DNA of 64,000 nt from a virus (IMGVR_UViG_3300033146_000407:1-64000); one strand, 5' to 3'; positions 52,925 to 62,529 are shown, counted from the first letter of the stretch. The notes: generated by a model from the sequence alone, not told the origin. Translations and numbers: made by a program.

Positions 52925-53638
52925 CTATTTAGGTCCCGGTGAACATTTTTGCCCTGTTAATACCATACCACTAAATGGGCATGTTGGTAACGCCATATAT
53001 GGTCCTACACCAGAAGGTATCACAAAACCACCATCATCTTCTAAAAATAATCCATGTTCTTTTTTAATACTACCAACACTAGATATTGTTATATCACCCT
53101 TTTCATCCATAGTTATAATAGACCCACTAGAATGTTCTATTATAACTTCATTATCATTAAATTCAACCTTACTCCCATTAGCATGAGTGAATTTAGCGGT
53201 ACGCTTAACTGTATTAATTTCAGCAATATCCCCATTATCAGTTTCAAAAAATACTAAATTATTAGGATAATCTTCCATTCGACTATCGGGTAATTGATCT
53301 AAGTTTAAAACTTTATTCATATATACTGGCAAATATATCTCATCATCAGTGAAATAAACATAAACCACCGTATTAATAGGTGGTACTAAAAATGAACCAG
53401 TATTACTACCAATAAACGAAAATTCCGGTATAGCCCACGGCAAATCAGAATCAGCAACATTATCACCAAATACCCCATGAACTCGAACTCGAACCCTACC
53501 TATCTTTTCTGGATCATTAACATCAACAACAACACCAACAAATTTACCACTAAACTTAGTTAAGTTGGAATCCCTATTCAGCGATTCAACCATGATATCA
53601 TTGATATCATCGGATGTAGTATTTTTATCATAAATCAT
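52925..53638 (-). CDS. Baseplate central spike protein, gp5/gpV-like
   Basis: 237 residues from the ATG at 53638. The N-terminal OB-fold is clear: FVGVVVDVNDPEKIGRVRVRVHGVFG and DLPWAIPEFSFIG. The following region has short repeats (AKFTHANGSKVEFNDNEVIIEH, ITMDEKGDITISS) that form the triple-stranded spike helix. The end contains PTCPFSGMVLTGQKCSPG, which could bind a tip metal or a PAAR-like cap. No lysozyme domain is present, unlike T4 gp5; the peptidase domain of the tape-measure protein may replace it. Confidence 0.88.
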   Translation of the reverse strand: MIYDKNTTSDDINDIMVESLNRDSNLTKFSGKFVGVVVDVNDPEKIGRVRVRVHGVFGDNVADSDLPWAIPEFSFIGSNTGSFLVPPINTVVYVYFTDDEIYLPVYMNKVLNLDQLPDSRMEDYPNNLVFFETDNGDIAEINTVKRTAKFTHANGSKVEFNDNEVIIEHSSGSIITMDEKGDITISSVGSIKKEHGLFLEDDGGFVIPSGVGPYMALPTCPFSGMVLTGQKCSPGPK

Positions 53639-53640
53639 AA

Positions 53641-54840
53641 TCAAACAACCCCTTCAATCGGAACACTACCCTCATTAACACCATATCTACCCACTAATAT
53701 TCTCTTATTATAAACGCCTTTAAATAAAAAACTTCTACTAATACTCAATATCACATACTTACCTGAATAAGGAGAACTATAACCAGGAGCTATTGTAGCT
53801 TTAACTCTAACATCTATAACATCAAATAATTTAACGTCATGAACATTACTTATATTGAACAACACGGTCACCGTTGATAATAAATACTTATAATATGAAT
53901 TCCACAATCTACCACGATATAAGGTATCTCTATATGAAAAATCACCAATAGGACCCATAACAGTCAACGAAGAAGTAGCAGAGTCAACATAATCTTTATC
54001 CATATTAGCATACTCAGTGTTCTTAGAACTAACTGAACATTTATCAATTACCATATCTTCTAAATCATAATAAATCAATGTGTCATTATAATTTGATTTA
54101 TTATTTAATATATGAGACGAATCTACTACTTTAAAATCATCATAATAAACTATATTAGATTCAGTTTTTTCTGATAATTTTTCTAAAAGAACTCTATCAT
54201 CATCATGAGTCATTAACCATTTAGGTTCGTTAGAAATTTCAGTCTTAAATGATGTATACACCATAGCACCATCAACTCCACAATAAACAAACACACCATC
54301 CTCATTTATATAAGATCTATCAGCTACATGCTGAATGAATGATAATGGAGTTCCAACATTATACCATACGGTAGATTCTTCACCTGATGCACGAGAATCG
54401 AACGTAATACCCATAGACCGAGCAACTTCACCCAAAACATAGTCAGATGATCCCCTAATAGCCCCTAAACTGTTTATAGACAACAGCCCATCAATAAACA
54501 TATACCCTGAAACTACAACCATATTAGATTTGTTCTTGGTAGTACCAATACCTTCACTCGATATTGAAGAAATTGCAAACTCTAACGATTTAACATCATC
54601 AGATCGCCCATTAGTACCCATAGTTACAATTAATGTATCACCATCAGTAACAGGACGATCGTCTAATATTAAGTTAACATCTATAAATTTTAGAGATAAT
54701 GTTGGTACTGTAGAGAATATAGATTCTGAAACCCTAAGATATTGTATAGCGTCTCCGTAAATATGATAAGATACATCGGACCCATTAGTAGACTTCCGAG
54801 AGATAGTAATAGTAGCATCATACCGTTTATTATTTAACAT
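53641..54840 (-). CDS. Baseplate hub protein, gp27/gpD-like
   Basis: 399 residues. The tube-like first domain (VSYHIYGDAIQYLRVSESIF, SLKFIDVNLILDDRPVTDGD) is followed by the gpD-type LGEVARSMGITFDSRAS and PLSFIQHVADRSYINEDGVF, the late-control-D signature. The C-terminal SVTVLFNISNVHDVKLFDVIDV-like strands complete the two-tube-domain hub. It sits directly before the gp5-like spike gene, as expected of a hub-spike pair. Overlaps neighbours by a few bases at both ends. Confidence 0.88.
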   Translation of the reverse strand: MLNNKRYDATITISRKSTNGSDVSYHIYGDAIQYLRVSESIFSTVPTLSLKFIDVNLILDDRPVTDGDTLIVTMGTNGRSDDVKSLEFAISSISSEGIGTTKNKSNMVVVSGYMFIDGLLSINSLGAIRGSSDYVLGEVARSMGITFDSRASGEESTVWYNVGTPLSFIQHVADRSYINEDGVFVYCGVDGAMVYTSFKTEISNEPKWLMTHDDDRVLLEKLSEKTESNIVYYDDFKVVDSSHILNNKSNYNDTLIYYDLEDMVIDKCSVSSKNTEYANMDKDYVDSATSSLTVMGPIGDFSYRDTLYRGRLWNSYYKYLLSTVTVLFNISNVHDVKLFDVIDVRVKATIAPGYSSPYSGKYVILSISRSFLFKGVYNKRILVGRYGVNEGSVPIEGVV

Positions 54841-55163
54841 TATTTTTTATTATCCATATCTAATCTTCTATAATAAGCCTCAATATCTTTAATAGATGGA
54901 ACTAATAAATTCATACCAACGTATAAATCATTCCACCAATCATCAATATCATTAAATTTAGCAATAACCCACCAATAACTCATATTGTTGTATAATCGCA
55001 ACGACATCATATCAGGTCGTTGAATATCAGAAACACGAACAACATCAAACCCTATAGGATAATTAACTTCAAATAAATCCCACCGTATTGTTAATAAATC
55101 AACTTCTAATACACCGTCAACATCAACCTCATCGCTATATATATATCTACCATACTTACTCAT
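54840..55163 (-). CDS. Baseplate wedge protein, gp53-like (LysM-type)
   Basis: 107 residues. The core RPDMMSLRLYNNMSYWWVIAKFN with LYVGMNLLVPSIKDIEAYY is the compact wedge/LysM-like fold of gp53 and similar short baseplate proteins that dock between the sheath initiator and hub. T4 gp53 is longer (196 residues), so this is the minimal form. TAATG overlap with the hub gene. Confidence 0.75.
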   Translation of the reverse strand: MSKYGRYIYSDEVDVDGVLEVDLLTIRWDLFEVNYPIGFDVVRVSDIQRPDMMSLRLYNNMSYWWVIAKFNDIDDWWNDLYVGMNLLVPSIKDIEAYYRRLDMDNKK

Positions 55164-55177
55164 AAATCCACCTACGA

Positions 55178-56242
55178 TTATACACGACTAACACGTTTAG
55201 CGTCAGATAAAAATGAATGTAGACCAGTATCACCTAAACTAGAAACTATATGTCTACTTTCGAGAGTTAAATCAAAATCCACATATAATGGACCAGAAGC
55301 TGTTTGTTCTTTAGAAAATGTCATTGTCACATTAGTCAATATCATATCTGGATGACTAAATACTTTACCCCATTTTACAGATAAAACAGGAGGAGATTCT
55401 CTAATAGTAAATAAATCAGTAAATAAATCCATATATTCTTCAGCGTTCCTAGAAGCAACAGTACCAATAAAATCTAATAAAGATTTACCTTCTGATATAA
55501 ATGAATTCAGTGTTTCTTTATCCACACCCATCGCATCAATAACTTCTTTTAGTACAGTATCAAACATAGTTTTAGATTTCTTACCAGCATCAGACTCAGA
55601 AGCACCATCCACAAGATCAGTAGCTTTATCAATAAGAAACTTCTTACCTTCTTCATACAACTTCGTTAATAAATTCTTCATATCTTCTGACATAATGTCA
55701 GAAGTCCTAATAGATGTAGCATATGATGCTAATATCAACGCACTAAGGATACTTACCCCAGACCCATCCCAATCAACAACACGAACGCTAGGACTTATTG
55801 TAATTGGTCCGTTATTAGTCCAGTACTTACGAGAACGATACTTAGCACCAAGCTCACCTATACCAGCCAATTCACCTTGAGCACCAAACGATATTATCTT
55901 CATTCGGTCAGCCATAGTACTAGTCCAATTACTAGTTAATGTATATGTGAACGCATTCTGAACTACACCAGAGAACCCAAAATTCATAAGATTAGATAAC
56001 CCTTGACTATAATCAGTACGTTCACCCTTAAAATCCTTACCTAATGACTCAAAGAATAATGTTTTTTCGTTAGGATATATTGTAATAACATTATAAGCTA
56101 ATGAAGCAACATCAGCATGTTTATTAGGATCATCTGAATTGTATTGTGTTTGAGGCATACCCTCGTCATTACGACCATCAGTAACCTTAGCACTAGCCCA
56201 CATGTCCTGCCCTATTAATGAATAATCTTTATTTATAGCCAT
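55178..56242 (-). CDS. Baseplate tube-junction protein, gp48/gp54-like
   Basis: 354 residues. It begins like gp48/54-type proteins and ends with a tube-fold segment: LSVKWGKVFSHPDMILTNVTMTF and PLYVDFDLTLESRHIVSSL. These match proteins that sit between hub and tube and start tube polymerisation. Between them is a helical linker (SDIMSEDMKNLLTKLYEEGKKFL). It follows the tape-measure-like genes and precedes the gp53-like gene, the expected T4 order. Exact late box upstream. Confidence 0.7.
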   Translation of the reverse strand: MAINKDYSLIGQDMWASAKVTDGRNDEGMPQTQYNSDDPNKHADVASLAYNVITIYPNEKTLFFESLGKDFKGERTDYSQGLSNLMNFGFSGVVQNAFTYTLTSNWTSTMADRMKIISFGAQGELAGIGELGAKYRSRKYWTNNGPITISPSVRVVDWDGSGVSILSALILASYATSIRTSDIMSEDMKNLLTKLYEEGKKFLIDKATDLVDGASESDAGKKSKTMFDTVLKEVIDAMGVDKETLNSFISEGKSLLDFIGTVASRNAEEYMDLFTDLFTIRESPPVLSVKWGKVFSHPDMILTNVTMTFSKEQTASGPLYVDFDLTLESRHIVSSLGDTGLHSFLSDAKRVSRV

Positions 56243-56269
56243 ATACCCTCATTTATTGTTTTATATCTA

Positions 56270-56277
56270 TATTTATA
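56270..56277 (-). promoter_or_regulatory. Late promoter box (TATAAATA)
   Basis: Exact minus-strand box, 27 bp upstream of the start at 56242. Confidence 0.65.
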
Positions 56278-56284
56278 TAAAATA

Positions 56285-58048
56285 TTAATCACTATGTATA
56301 GAATAAAACGCATCAGATGGAGCACTAGACCCATCTGTCTTCGCAGGACCAAGCGTATCAATCAACAAACTAAACGAGGCATCATCCAATACACTAGTAG
56401 ATGTACCAGAAGGAGTAGATGGTAATACCGCAGAAGGAATGGGAGCATAATAATAAATACTAGGAGACATAACCTTAGCTTGATCTTCCGAAGTATCTAA
56501 CGTACCAGCAACAGGGTTACCATAGCCAACGCTATTCTGTATAGTAGGAGATTTTGATTGCTGTTTCTTACGATACGCAATAACATCATCCTCTGTTATA
56601 TTATTACTTATCATTTTAATCCTAGTTAATGAGCTTTTTGGATTGAAATTCGGATCAGTAGCTAATGCTTTTAAAGCAGCATCCCTATTAGCCGCCTGTT
56701 TCTTTTTATACTGATCCGCCTGAGAAACTATTCCACCACTAGCAATATATTTATCCCACATAACATCCGGGGAATTTGCATCACCTTTTTTTCTTGCTTC
56801 ATAATGATATTGAAGCGTAGTGCCACTAGACACTCCTTTAGGAGTATGAACAGACCCTTTTAATTTTAACATATCTTCTAATTTTTCATAAACATCATTA
56901 TAATGTTTCCATTCTGCTGTGTTTGCGGGAAGACTGTTCCTAGTCTTTAGCATTTTATCTCTAAGTTCTGATACCTTTTTCTGATAAACAGCAGCCTTAT
57001 CATCAGGAATAGTAATAAACTTAAACAGTTCATTCTCAGACGGATCGTATATTTCAGGACCATTACCTTTAAGTTTAATACCAAGATCCTTCATATCATC
57101 CTGCAAAGTATTAAATTCCTCATATATTTGAGATTTAATACTTTTACCAGATATAAACATATCAACCGTCGATTGAATTAACGCATTAATTTCTCTATTT
57201 GCAGCAAACGCAGCAGGAGCTTGTTGTTCTAAATATATCAAGGTTGCTTGTTGAATTATATCCCCAACAGAACCAAATACGGATTTCATACCAGCAATAA
57301 AGGGTGGTAATATATTACCAAACATACCACCCAACACCGGCATAAGCCAATCAAATACAGGTTCTAGTATCGATTTCAATATCTTAGCAATAGGCTTCAA
57401 TAAGTTATCATAAAATGCCTCCGGTCCGCCCATAAGAGTAGATAAAATTAAACCACCAGCACCCAATAACAATCCTATTTTAGTAAGACCTCCACCAGGC
57501 AATGATTTAGCCAATTTACCCATAGACCCTAAAAAGGTCCCTAAACTAGCAGTGGGCTCTTGTACTTCAGACTCCTCTTTTCTCTTTGTCATATCACGTA
57601 TATTCAAAATTGATATTATCTCATCTAAATTATCCCTAATACTAATTGTCTCTTTATAGGATTCTAATATCTGTTCTCTATTTAATCCTTCATTATCATC
57701 CGATTTCTCTGACATAACACCTTTAACATCATCAACTACATCAGATATTGATTTATTTAACCCAGATATAGTATCACTCATATTAGAAACAACATCGGAT
57801 AATATATCTCCCTGTTTCCTAATCGCTTTATTTATATCACCCATATAAGAATTAGAAGAATTAGTTATAGATACTAATGATACGACACTATCCCCTATAA
57901 TACCCATAGATTGTGATATACCAGAGATATTCTTTTTTTGGTCTTTTGTTGAATCTGATATAGTCTTACTAAATATATTAAGATTTGAATTAATAATATT
58001 AGTAATCATAGTATCATCTAAAAATGTATTTTTATTTTTTTCATTCAT
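56285..58048 (-). CDS. Tape-measure-like protein 2
   Basis: 587 residues. The N-terminal 140 residues are coiled-coil with many Ser/Asn (IINSNLNIFSKTISDSTKD). A hydrophobic Gly-rich stretch follows around residues 175-270 (GGLTKIGLLLGAGGLILSTL, KPIAKILKSILEPVFDWLMP), as in tape-measure transmembrane segments. The C-terminus is helical and then Ser/Pro/Thr-rich. Layout parallels the gene immediately upstream, so the two may together form the tape measure or a measure plus a hub-core protein. No enzymatic motif is seen. Confidence 0.65.
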   Translation of the reverse strand: MNEKNKNTFLDDTMITNIINSNLNIFSKTISDSTKDQKKNISGISQSMGIIGDSVVSLVSITNSSNSYMGDINKAIRKQGDILSDVVSNMSDTISGLNKSISDVVDDVKGVMSEKSDDNEGLNREQILESYKETISIRDNLDEIISILNIRDMTKRKEESEVQEPTASLGTFLGSMGKLAKSLPGGGLTKIGLLLGAGGLILSTLMGGPEAFYDNLLKPIAKILKSILEPVFDWLMPVLGGMFGNILPPFIAGMKSVFGSVGDIIQQATLIYLEQQAPAAFAANREINALIQSTVDMFISGKSIKSQIYEEFNTLQDDMKDLGIKLKGNGPEIYDPSENELFKFITIPDDKAAVYQKKVSELRDKMLKTRNSLPANTAEWKHYNDVYEKLEDMLKLKGSVHTPKGVSSGTTLQYHYEARKKGDANSPDVMWDKYIASGGIVSQADQYKKKQAANRDAALKALATDPNFNPKSSLTRIKMISNNITEDDVIAYRKKQQSKSPTIQNSVGYGNPVAGTLDTSEDQAKVMSPSIYYYAPIPSAVLPSTPSGTSTSVLDDASFSLLIDTLGPAKTDGSSAPSDAFYSIHSD

Positions 58049-58066
58049 AATATACCATTTAACCTT

Positions 58067-60079
58067 TTACTGCACACCTTGCACACCAGACATCATAGTC
58101 CACTCACTAGAAGGTTCTTGTGTAGACTCTGCCTTTATCTTTTTTAATTTATCTATCTGACTAGCGGTAAAACTAACTATAACAGGCTCTTCCTCTTGAG
58201 GTTGAGGCTGAGGAGCCATTGGTATAGGTACTGGTGTAGACGCTGGAGGACTACCAACATTACCACCCCAAGTATGACCAGGATGTTCAATCTCCCACCG
58301 CTCAGGTTCAAATTCTATATGAAAATGCCACCCCTTACCTACACTATGCCCGAACACATCATACCATATGGGTAATTTTTCTTTAACTTTAGCTAAAATA
58401 GCTTCCCTATCTTCTATTGAAAATTGACTGTTATCTTTATATCTAGTTTTAACATCAATAGCATGACCAGACCCATGCCGTTTAGCATCTGAGTTTCGTC
58501 GACCTGAAGATATATATACACCAGAATAATCAGACCCTAGAACATCTTTATAAGCTTCCATTAATATTTTAGGAAGATCCCTTTCTTGGGGACCTAAATC
58601 AATATTAAGTAAACTTGCTCTATCAACAGAACTGATATTTAAATGGTCTGTTGTGGCTGTTGGGTATGAGTTTGTATCCCCTACTAATTCGGTAGACGAA
58701 GAAACAATAGAACTAACATCAACAATACCCTGGTCACCATAACCGGGAGTAGATAACGGAAAAGACCCATCATATTGAGGTTTTGAATTATCAACAGTAG
58801 TAGCATCATACGATGCATAAGTCACCCCTAAACGGTCAGTTGATGGTACTCCATTATAAATATCAGATGAATCGTTCGGATTAGGAGCATCACCGGAAGA
58901 CGGACCTGCGGTTGCCCCACTAGGTATCACAAATCGACCTGCTTGTTGAGGTATTGGTGTAGGAGTACCACTACCTTGCTTCTTTGACCGAGCCTTACTA
59001 GTATGAGAACCTGTTGATTTTGATTTAGTTCCATGGCTCTTTATAGCAGATTCAATACCAGTCAAGGCATCATATATATGCCGACCAACACTACCTTCTT
59101 TACCCATATCAACATCTTTTAATATAGAAGTGATTCCTAATAACCCAGCAGGGATAGGATCTCCCTTAATACCAGCAGATACCATAGTTCCAATATCAGT
59201 AGCTACATTTTTACCAATAATCGTCATATTTATAAGAGACCATCCAATAATTTCACTTACTTTTTTCTCTATTGGAGCTTTCAACTCTTTCTCATAATAG
59301 TCAGTCATAGACGATACTAAAGGTTTTAATTTATTAAAAATCTCGTCAGAATCACCGAATAATAATTGACTGATTGCTGATACGGCAACATAAGCTGCTG
59401 CTATATATGGTATAGCTTTCCCTATAACACTAAACCCAAACCCAAATACAGGTCCAACGATAGCACCCAATACAGGTCCTATTCCAGGTATAAATGCTGT
59501 AAGAGTACCTAACATATTACCTAAAGCACTTCCAGCTTTAGACCCTAACTTAGACATTCCACCTAAACCTGAACCTAAGAGGCTCTTCATCTTTGAAGCT
59601 GAAGCTGACATAACAGCTTTAACTTTATCAACCAATTTAGCTTTTTTATGTTTAATGCTAATATCAGACTCATCTTCATCAGATAATATAGTAGAAATAA
59701 ACCAAACACTAGTAGCAATCTCAGATTTAACCTGACGCATCTCGTTAGCTTGTTCCCTATTCATATATTTTGACTTAGATTTAGTATCAGGCATATCACT
59801 AGACACATCGACTGGATTAGTCTTCATTAACAGACCAACAGACCCCACACTATTACCATATAAAGACAGAGTGTCCTTTAATAATTTATTAGTTTTAGTC
59901 GCAGAGTCTTCTAAATCTTTAAAAGATTTAGTTATAGATTTAGTTAATGAATCATAACTAGCAAAAAAAGAGGAGGTGCTTGATACAGCACCCCCTATTA
60001 TATTTGATATATCAGAGCTACTATTTGATAATAATTTATCAATTTTATTCCGATGTAAAAAACCATTATCTTGCGTCAT
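58067..60079 (-). CDS. Tape-measure-like protein with M15-type murein peptidase domain
   Basis: 670 residues. N-terminal coiled-coil; a long Gly/Ala-rich hydrophobic region around 170-240 (GSGLGGMSKLGSKAGSALGN, GIGPVLGAIVGPVFGFGFSV); a low-complexity linker; then at about residues 525-595 a D-Ala-D-Ala/M15-type zinc peptidase core (YISSGRRNSDAKRHGSGHAID and KGWHFHIEFEP; ligands His, Asp, His). A Pro-rich tail follows (PVPIPMAPQPQP). The hydrophobic region could insert in the membrane and the peptidase could open the wall on ejection, replacing gp5 lysozyme. It overlaps the shifted ORF upstream (TTATGA). Confidence 0.82.
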   Translation of the reverse strand: MTQDNGFLHRNKIDKLLSNSSSDISNIIGGAVSSTSSFFASYDSLTKSITKSFKDLEDSATKTNKLLKDTLSLYGNSVGSVGLLMKTNPVDVSSDMPDTKSKSKYMNREQANEMRQVKSEIATSVWFISTILSDEDESDISIKHKKAKLVDKVKAVMSASASKMKSLLGSGLGGMSKLGSKAGSALGNMLGTLTAFIPGIGPVLGAIVGPVFGFGFSVIGKAIPYIAAAYVAVSAISQLLFGDSDEIFNKLKPLVSSMTDYYEKELKAPIEKKVSEIIGWSLINMTIIGKNVATDIGTMVSAGIKGDPIPAGLLGITSILKDVDMGKEGSVGRHIYDALTGIESAIKSHGTKSKSTGSHTSKARSKKQGSGTPTPIPQQAGRFVIPSGATAGPSSGDAPNPNDSSDIYNGVPSTDRLGVTYASYDATTVDNSKPQYDGSFPLSTPGYGDQGIVDVSSIVSSSTELVGDTNSYPTATTDHLNISSVDRASLLNIDLGPQERDLPKILMEAYKDVLGSDYSGVYISSGRRNSDAKRHGSGHAIDVKTRYKDNSQFSIEDREAILAKVKEKLPIWYDVFGHSVGKGWHFHIEFEPERWEIEHPGHTWGGNVGSPPASTPVPIPMAPQPQPQEEEPVIVSFTASQIDKLKKIKAESTQEPSSEWTMMSGVQGVQ

Positions 60080-60309
60080 AACATACCTGCTCCACCTAGT
60101 GATTGTTGACTTTGCTGCCTCTTCGCAGCTTCATTTTCCTTTTTACGCTCATAAACAACCCTATCAAACAGCCATGTCAATTCATAGTAATCCATATCAT
60201 TATAATCAAATGGAAGATGTAAATGATATGTCAACTGAAATTCTAATTCTAATATATCATCTAACTTTATACTTGGGAAGAAAGAATTCTTCTCGAAACG
60301 TAACGCCCA
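60076..60309 (-). CDS. Start-less overlapping ORF, probable frameshift extension of the gp26-like gene
   Basis: This frame is open between a TAG (60310-60312) and a TGA (60076-60078). It encodes KLDDILELEFQLTYHLHLPF, then MDYYELTWLFDRVVYERKKE and a Gln-rich end. It continues for 60 codons past the stop of the gp26-like gene, but has no ATG, GTG or TTG until an internal ATG with no RBS. It is one base forward (+1, or -2) of the upstream frame. Position between tube and tape-measure genes is that of the tail assembly chaperone frameshift pair (G/GT, E/E+E'). A CTT CCC AAG stretch in the overlap is a possible slip site. Confidence 0.6.
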   Translation of the reverse strand, partial: WALRFEKNSFFPSIKLDDILELEFQLTYHLHLPFDYNDMDYYELTWLFDRVVYERKKENEAAKRQQSQQSLGGAGML

Positions 60310-61141
60310 CTAAGGACTCACCTCCACATTTCTCACATTTAGCAGAAATAACAGGACTAACCCCAATACTAAATTCTTTAACATAACTAATAAGATATGA
60401 ATATTGTTCCGGAGACATATTATAGACGTATAAATATCTATCATAATCAATAAGAGCTTTACCGTTAACACTTCTAATAATATAAGAAAGACTAAGTAAA
60501 TCCTCATCAACTTCTATATCATCATTAGTCAACATAGCATCAAACTTACCAGCAAACGTAGAACTAGCTAATTCATCTTTAACTGTAAGATAATCAATAA
60601 CAACCTCATCGCCGTTAGGCAATTTAACATTCGGATTAAAATCATCAGACAATTTAGTAATATTCAAAGTATCAACATCAAAATGATACGACGAATCATT
60701 ACCACAATTTTGACATGTATAATCTACCACATAATTAGGATCTTTGAATGATTGAGATCTGAGCCAAAAAATCAAAAAGATTTTATCAGCAATATATAAA
60801 TCAGCAATATCAATACCACGAGTAGCACTACGAAGAATATCATTAATAACATAATTAGCAGTATCTTCCGATAGAGATGATAATTTTTTAATCTCAATAA
60901 CTTTTAATGGGCGAGCTCGAATAACAGTACCTTCAGGGTATAATTTACCACGACTAGGTAGATCTACAATAATATCAAACCCTTGAGCTTCCTCTAATCC
61001 AGTAGTCCCTTTATTTCCAGCTGTGGCAGGATCAATGATACCGGTTTTAACCTTTTCCATATAATCAGCTACAGTAGAAATAGCATCCGCATCAGCAACA
61101 TCAGACTTCTTTTCAACTTCATTAACATCTTGCATTAACAT
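60257..61141 (-). CDS. gp26-like baseplate/tail assembly protein with zinc ribbon
   Basis: Start set to the ATG at 61141 (GGAG 6 nt upstream); 294 residues. The PF12322-like signature LPSRGKLYPEGTVIRARPL is present with IADKIFLIFWLRSQSF, and two zinc-ribbon Cys pairs follow (CQNCG and CEKCGG). It lies between the tube and tape-measure genes. In T4, gp26 is a hub assembly factor; the same position in other phages is held by tail assembly chaperones. Its last codons overlap the start-less ORF, and the two may give a longer fusion by frameshift. Exact late box upstream. Confidence 0.78.
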   Translation of the reverse strand: MLMQDVNEVEKKSDVADADAISTVADYMEKVKTGIIDPATAGNKGTTGLEEAQGFDIIVDLPSRGKLYPEGTVIRARPLKVIEIKKLSSLSEDTANYVINDILRSATRGIDIADLYIADKIFLIFWLRSQSFKDPNYVVDYTCQNCGNDSSYHFDVDTLNITKLSDDFNPNVKLPNGDEVVIDYLTVKDELASSTFAGKFDAMLTNDDIEVDEDLLSLSYIIRSVNGKALIDYDRYLYVYNMSPEQYSYLISYVKEFSIGVSPVISAKCEKCGGESLVGVTFREEFFLPKYKVR

Positions 61142-61184
61142 ACAATTCTCCAATTTATAAACATAACAATTTAACTATTTCAGG

Positions 61185-61192
61185 TATTTATA
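61185..61192 (-). promoter_or_regulatory. Late promoter box (TATAAATA)
   Basis: Exact minus-strand box, 43 bp upstream of the gp26-like start at 61141. Confidence 0.65.
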
Positions 61193-61204
61193 TAAAATAC
61201 AATT

Positions 61205-61921
61205 CTATTCAGAATTAGTATTATCTTTAACTTTTTCCTCTACGATATGTTGCCTCAATTCACTATAAGCTACTCCAGCAGCTCTCCTAGAAGCAGCCAA
61301 TGAATATTGCCCTATCCTAATACCAATAGGCACTATTGGTTTGTTTTGATTAACAGGATCATTAACCGATGCATATTCTATACGATCAACGCCGAAATGT
61401 AAAGTATATTTAATAGCCTCTCCTTGAGCATAACTAAAAGTTATGTCATCAGCACCCATAAATAAAACATTACCAAATTTATACTGAGATACGGTATACC
61501 CCTGATCGTCTAACACATCCAGATACATAGTATCTATATATTGAGTGCTAGGTGGTCTATAATACCCAGCTCTAGACACAATAGTCTGTTGTAACAAAGC
61601 AATCAATTTAGCAACATTACCATACCGATCTTCTTCGATTGTAGCAGTAACATTTAGATTTTGCTCTGCTGGTAACGTAACAAAAGACCTCTGAGCAGTT
61701 CCGAATTGCATAGAGGTCCGTTCAAAATTATAAGTTGGTATACTGACATCCGTAAAATACCAACTCTCTATAGTACTCACCATTAAATCTGAAATTTCAT
61801 TCAGTATTGTATCAGACGAACCTCCAAAAGACCCAAACCAAAATTTAAAATTATACGATTTTAATAAACTCTTACGTTCATTCCACGCCATCATATCCAG
61901 TTTTGGATCAAGAAAAGACAT
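61205..61921 (-). CDS. Tail-tube-fold protein (second tube paralogue)
   Basis: 238 residues. The tube fold is suggested by YNFKFWFGSFGG, then WYFTDVSIPTYNFERTSMQF, LNVTATIEEDRYGNVAKLIA and YTLHFGVDRIEYASV. These correspond to the strand-turn-strand, helix and C-terminal strand order of gp19/Hcp-like proteins. It follows the main tube gene by 8 bp with GGAGGG RBS. It could be a tube cap, tail terminator or baseplate-side tube protein. Confidence 0.65.
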   Translation of the reverse strand: MSFLDPKLDMMAWNERKSLLKSYNFKFWFGSFGGSSDTILNEISDLMVSTIESWYFTDVSIPTYNFERTSMQFGTAQRSFVTLPAEQNLNVTATIEEDRYGNVAKLIALLQQTIVSRAGYYRPPSTQYIDTMYLDVLDDQGYTVSQYKFGNVLFMGADDITFSYAQGEAIKYTLHFGVDRIEYASVNDPVNQNKPIVPIGIRIGQYSLAASRRAAGVAYSELRQHIVEEKVKDNTNSE

Positions 61922-61929
61922 AATCCCTC

Positions 61930-62529
61930 CTATACAGCTGTAGTGTCAGGAACCAAAGTCCAATAATCAAATTGAAAAGTAACACTATACTTAACAGAAC
62001 TAGAGCCTTCATAAGTTAATGAAACCTCAGATACACCTTGAACCCATGCATTATGAAACATAATAGACTTATCAATTAAAGTTCCATCATATTTATACAT
62101 AAGTAAGCTGATAGGTAATACGTAACCATCACCACCAGGAAAACCAGTTTTACTAGCTCTCTGAGATTTACCAGCAGTCAGTGGTGATTTTGGGTTGATG
62201 TTGAAAATAGCTTGTTGCCACTCGTAAAATATACTAGCAATCAGCATATCTTCAGTGTCCTCAAACTCAATAGTAACAGTTCCACCAGGAGTAACTCGAC
62301 CAGCGAAAAACTGTTCGGTTCCCATGAAACTAGATTTGATCGCTTCAGTTGTTCTTCCTGGTATAGACACAGATCTACAACGTATTAATAGATCTTCTAA
62401 ATCTAATGTAGCTGAAGGTGCTACCTTAGAAATACCTGGGATTAAAACCTGCCACATGAAATCCTTTTGGATATCAGGTAATGCTGCGGTTCTATGCCCT
62501 ATTGTAAAATTAATTGGACTACCTGGCAT
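61930..62529 (-). CDS. Tail tube protein, gp19-like
   Basis: 199 residues. The sequence FMWQVLIPGISKV, LLIRCRSVSIPGRTTEAIKS, GRVTPGGTVTIEFEDTEDML and the C-terminal VSEVSLTYEGSSSVKYSVTFQFDYW is typical of gp19-type tail tube proteins, which are usually 160-200 residues. It stacks as hexameric rings around the tape measure. AAGGAG RBS, exact late box upstream, next to the sheath gene as in most myoviruses. Confidence 0.9.
   Translation of the reverse strand: MPGSPINFTIGHRTAALPDIQKDFMWQVLIPGISKVAPSATLDLEDLLIRCRSVSIPGRTTEAIKSSFMGTEQFFAGRVTPGGTVTIEFEDTEDMLIASIFYEWQQAIFNINPKSPLTAGKSQRASKTGFPGGDGYVLPISLLMYKYDGTLIDKSIMFHNAWVQGVSEVSLTYEGSSSVKYSVTFQFDYWTLVPDTTAV

Noticed and set aside
56230-56237. 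Minus-strand TATAAATA at the start of the gp48/54-like gene
   Set aside because: It is formed by codons just inside the coding region; the box at 56270-56277 is better placed. Similar internal copies (for example near 29177 and 34443) were ignored for the same reason.
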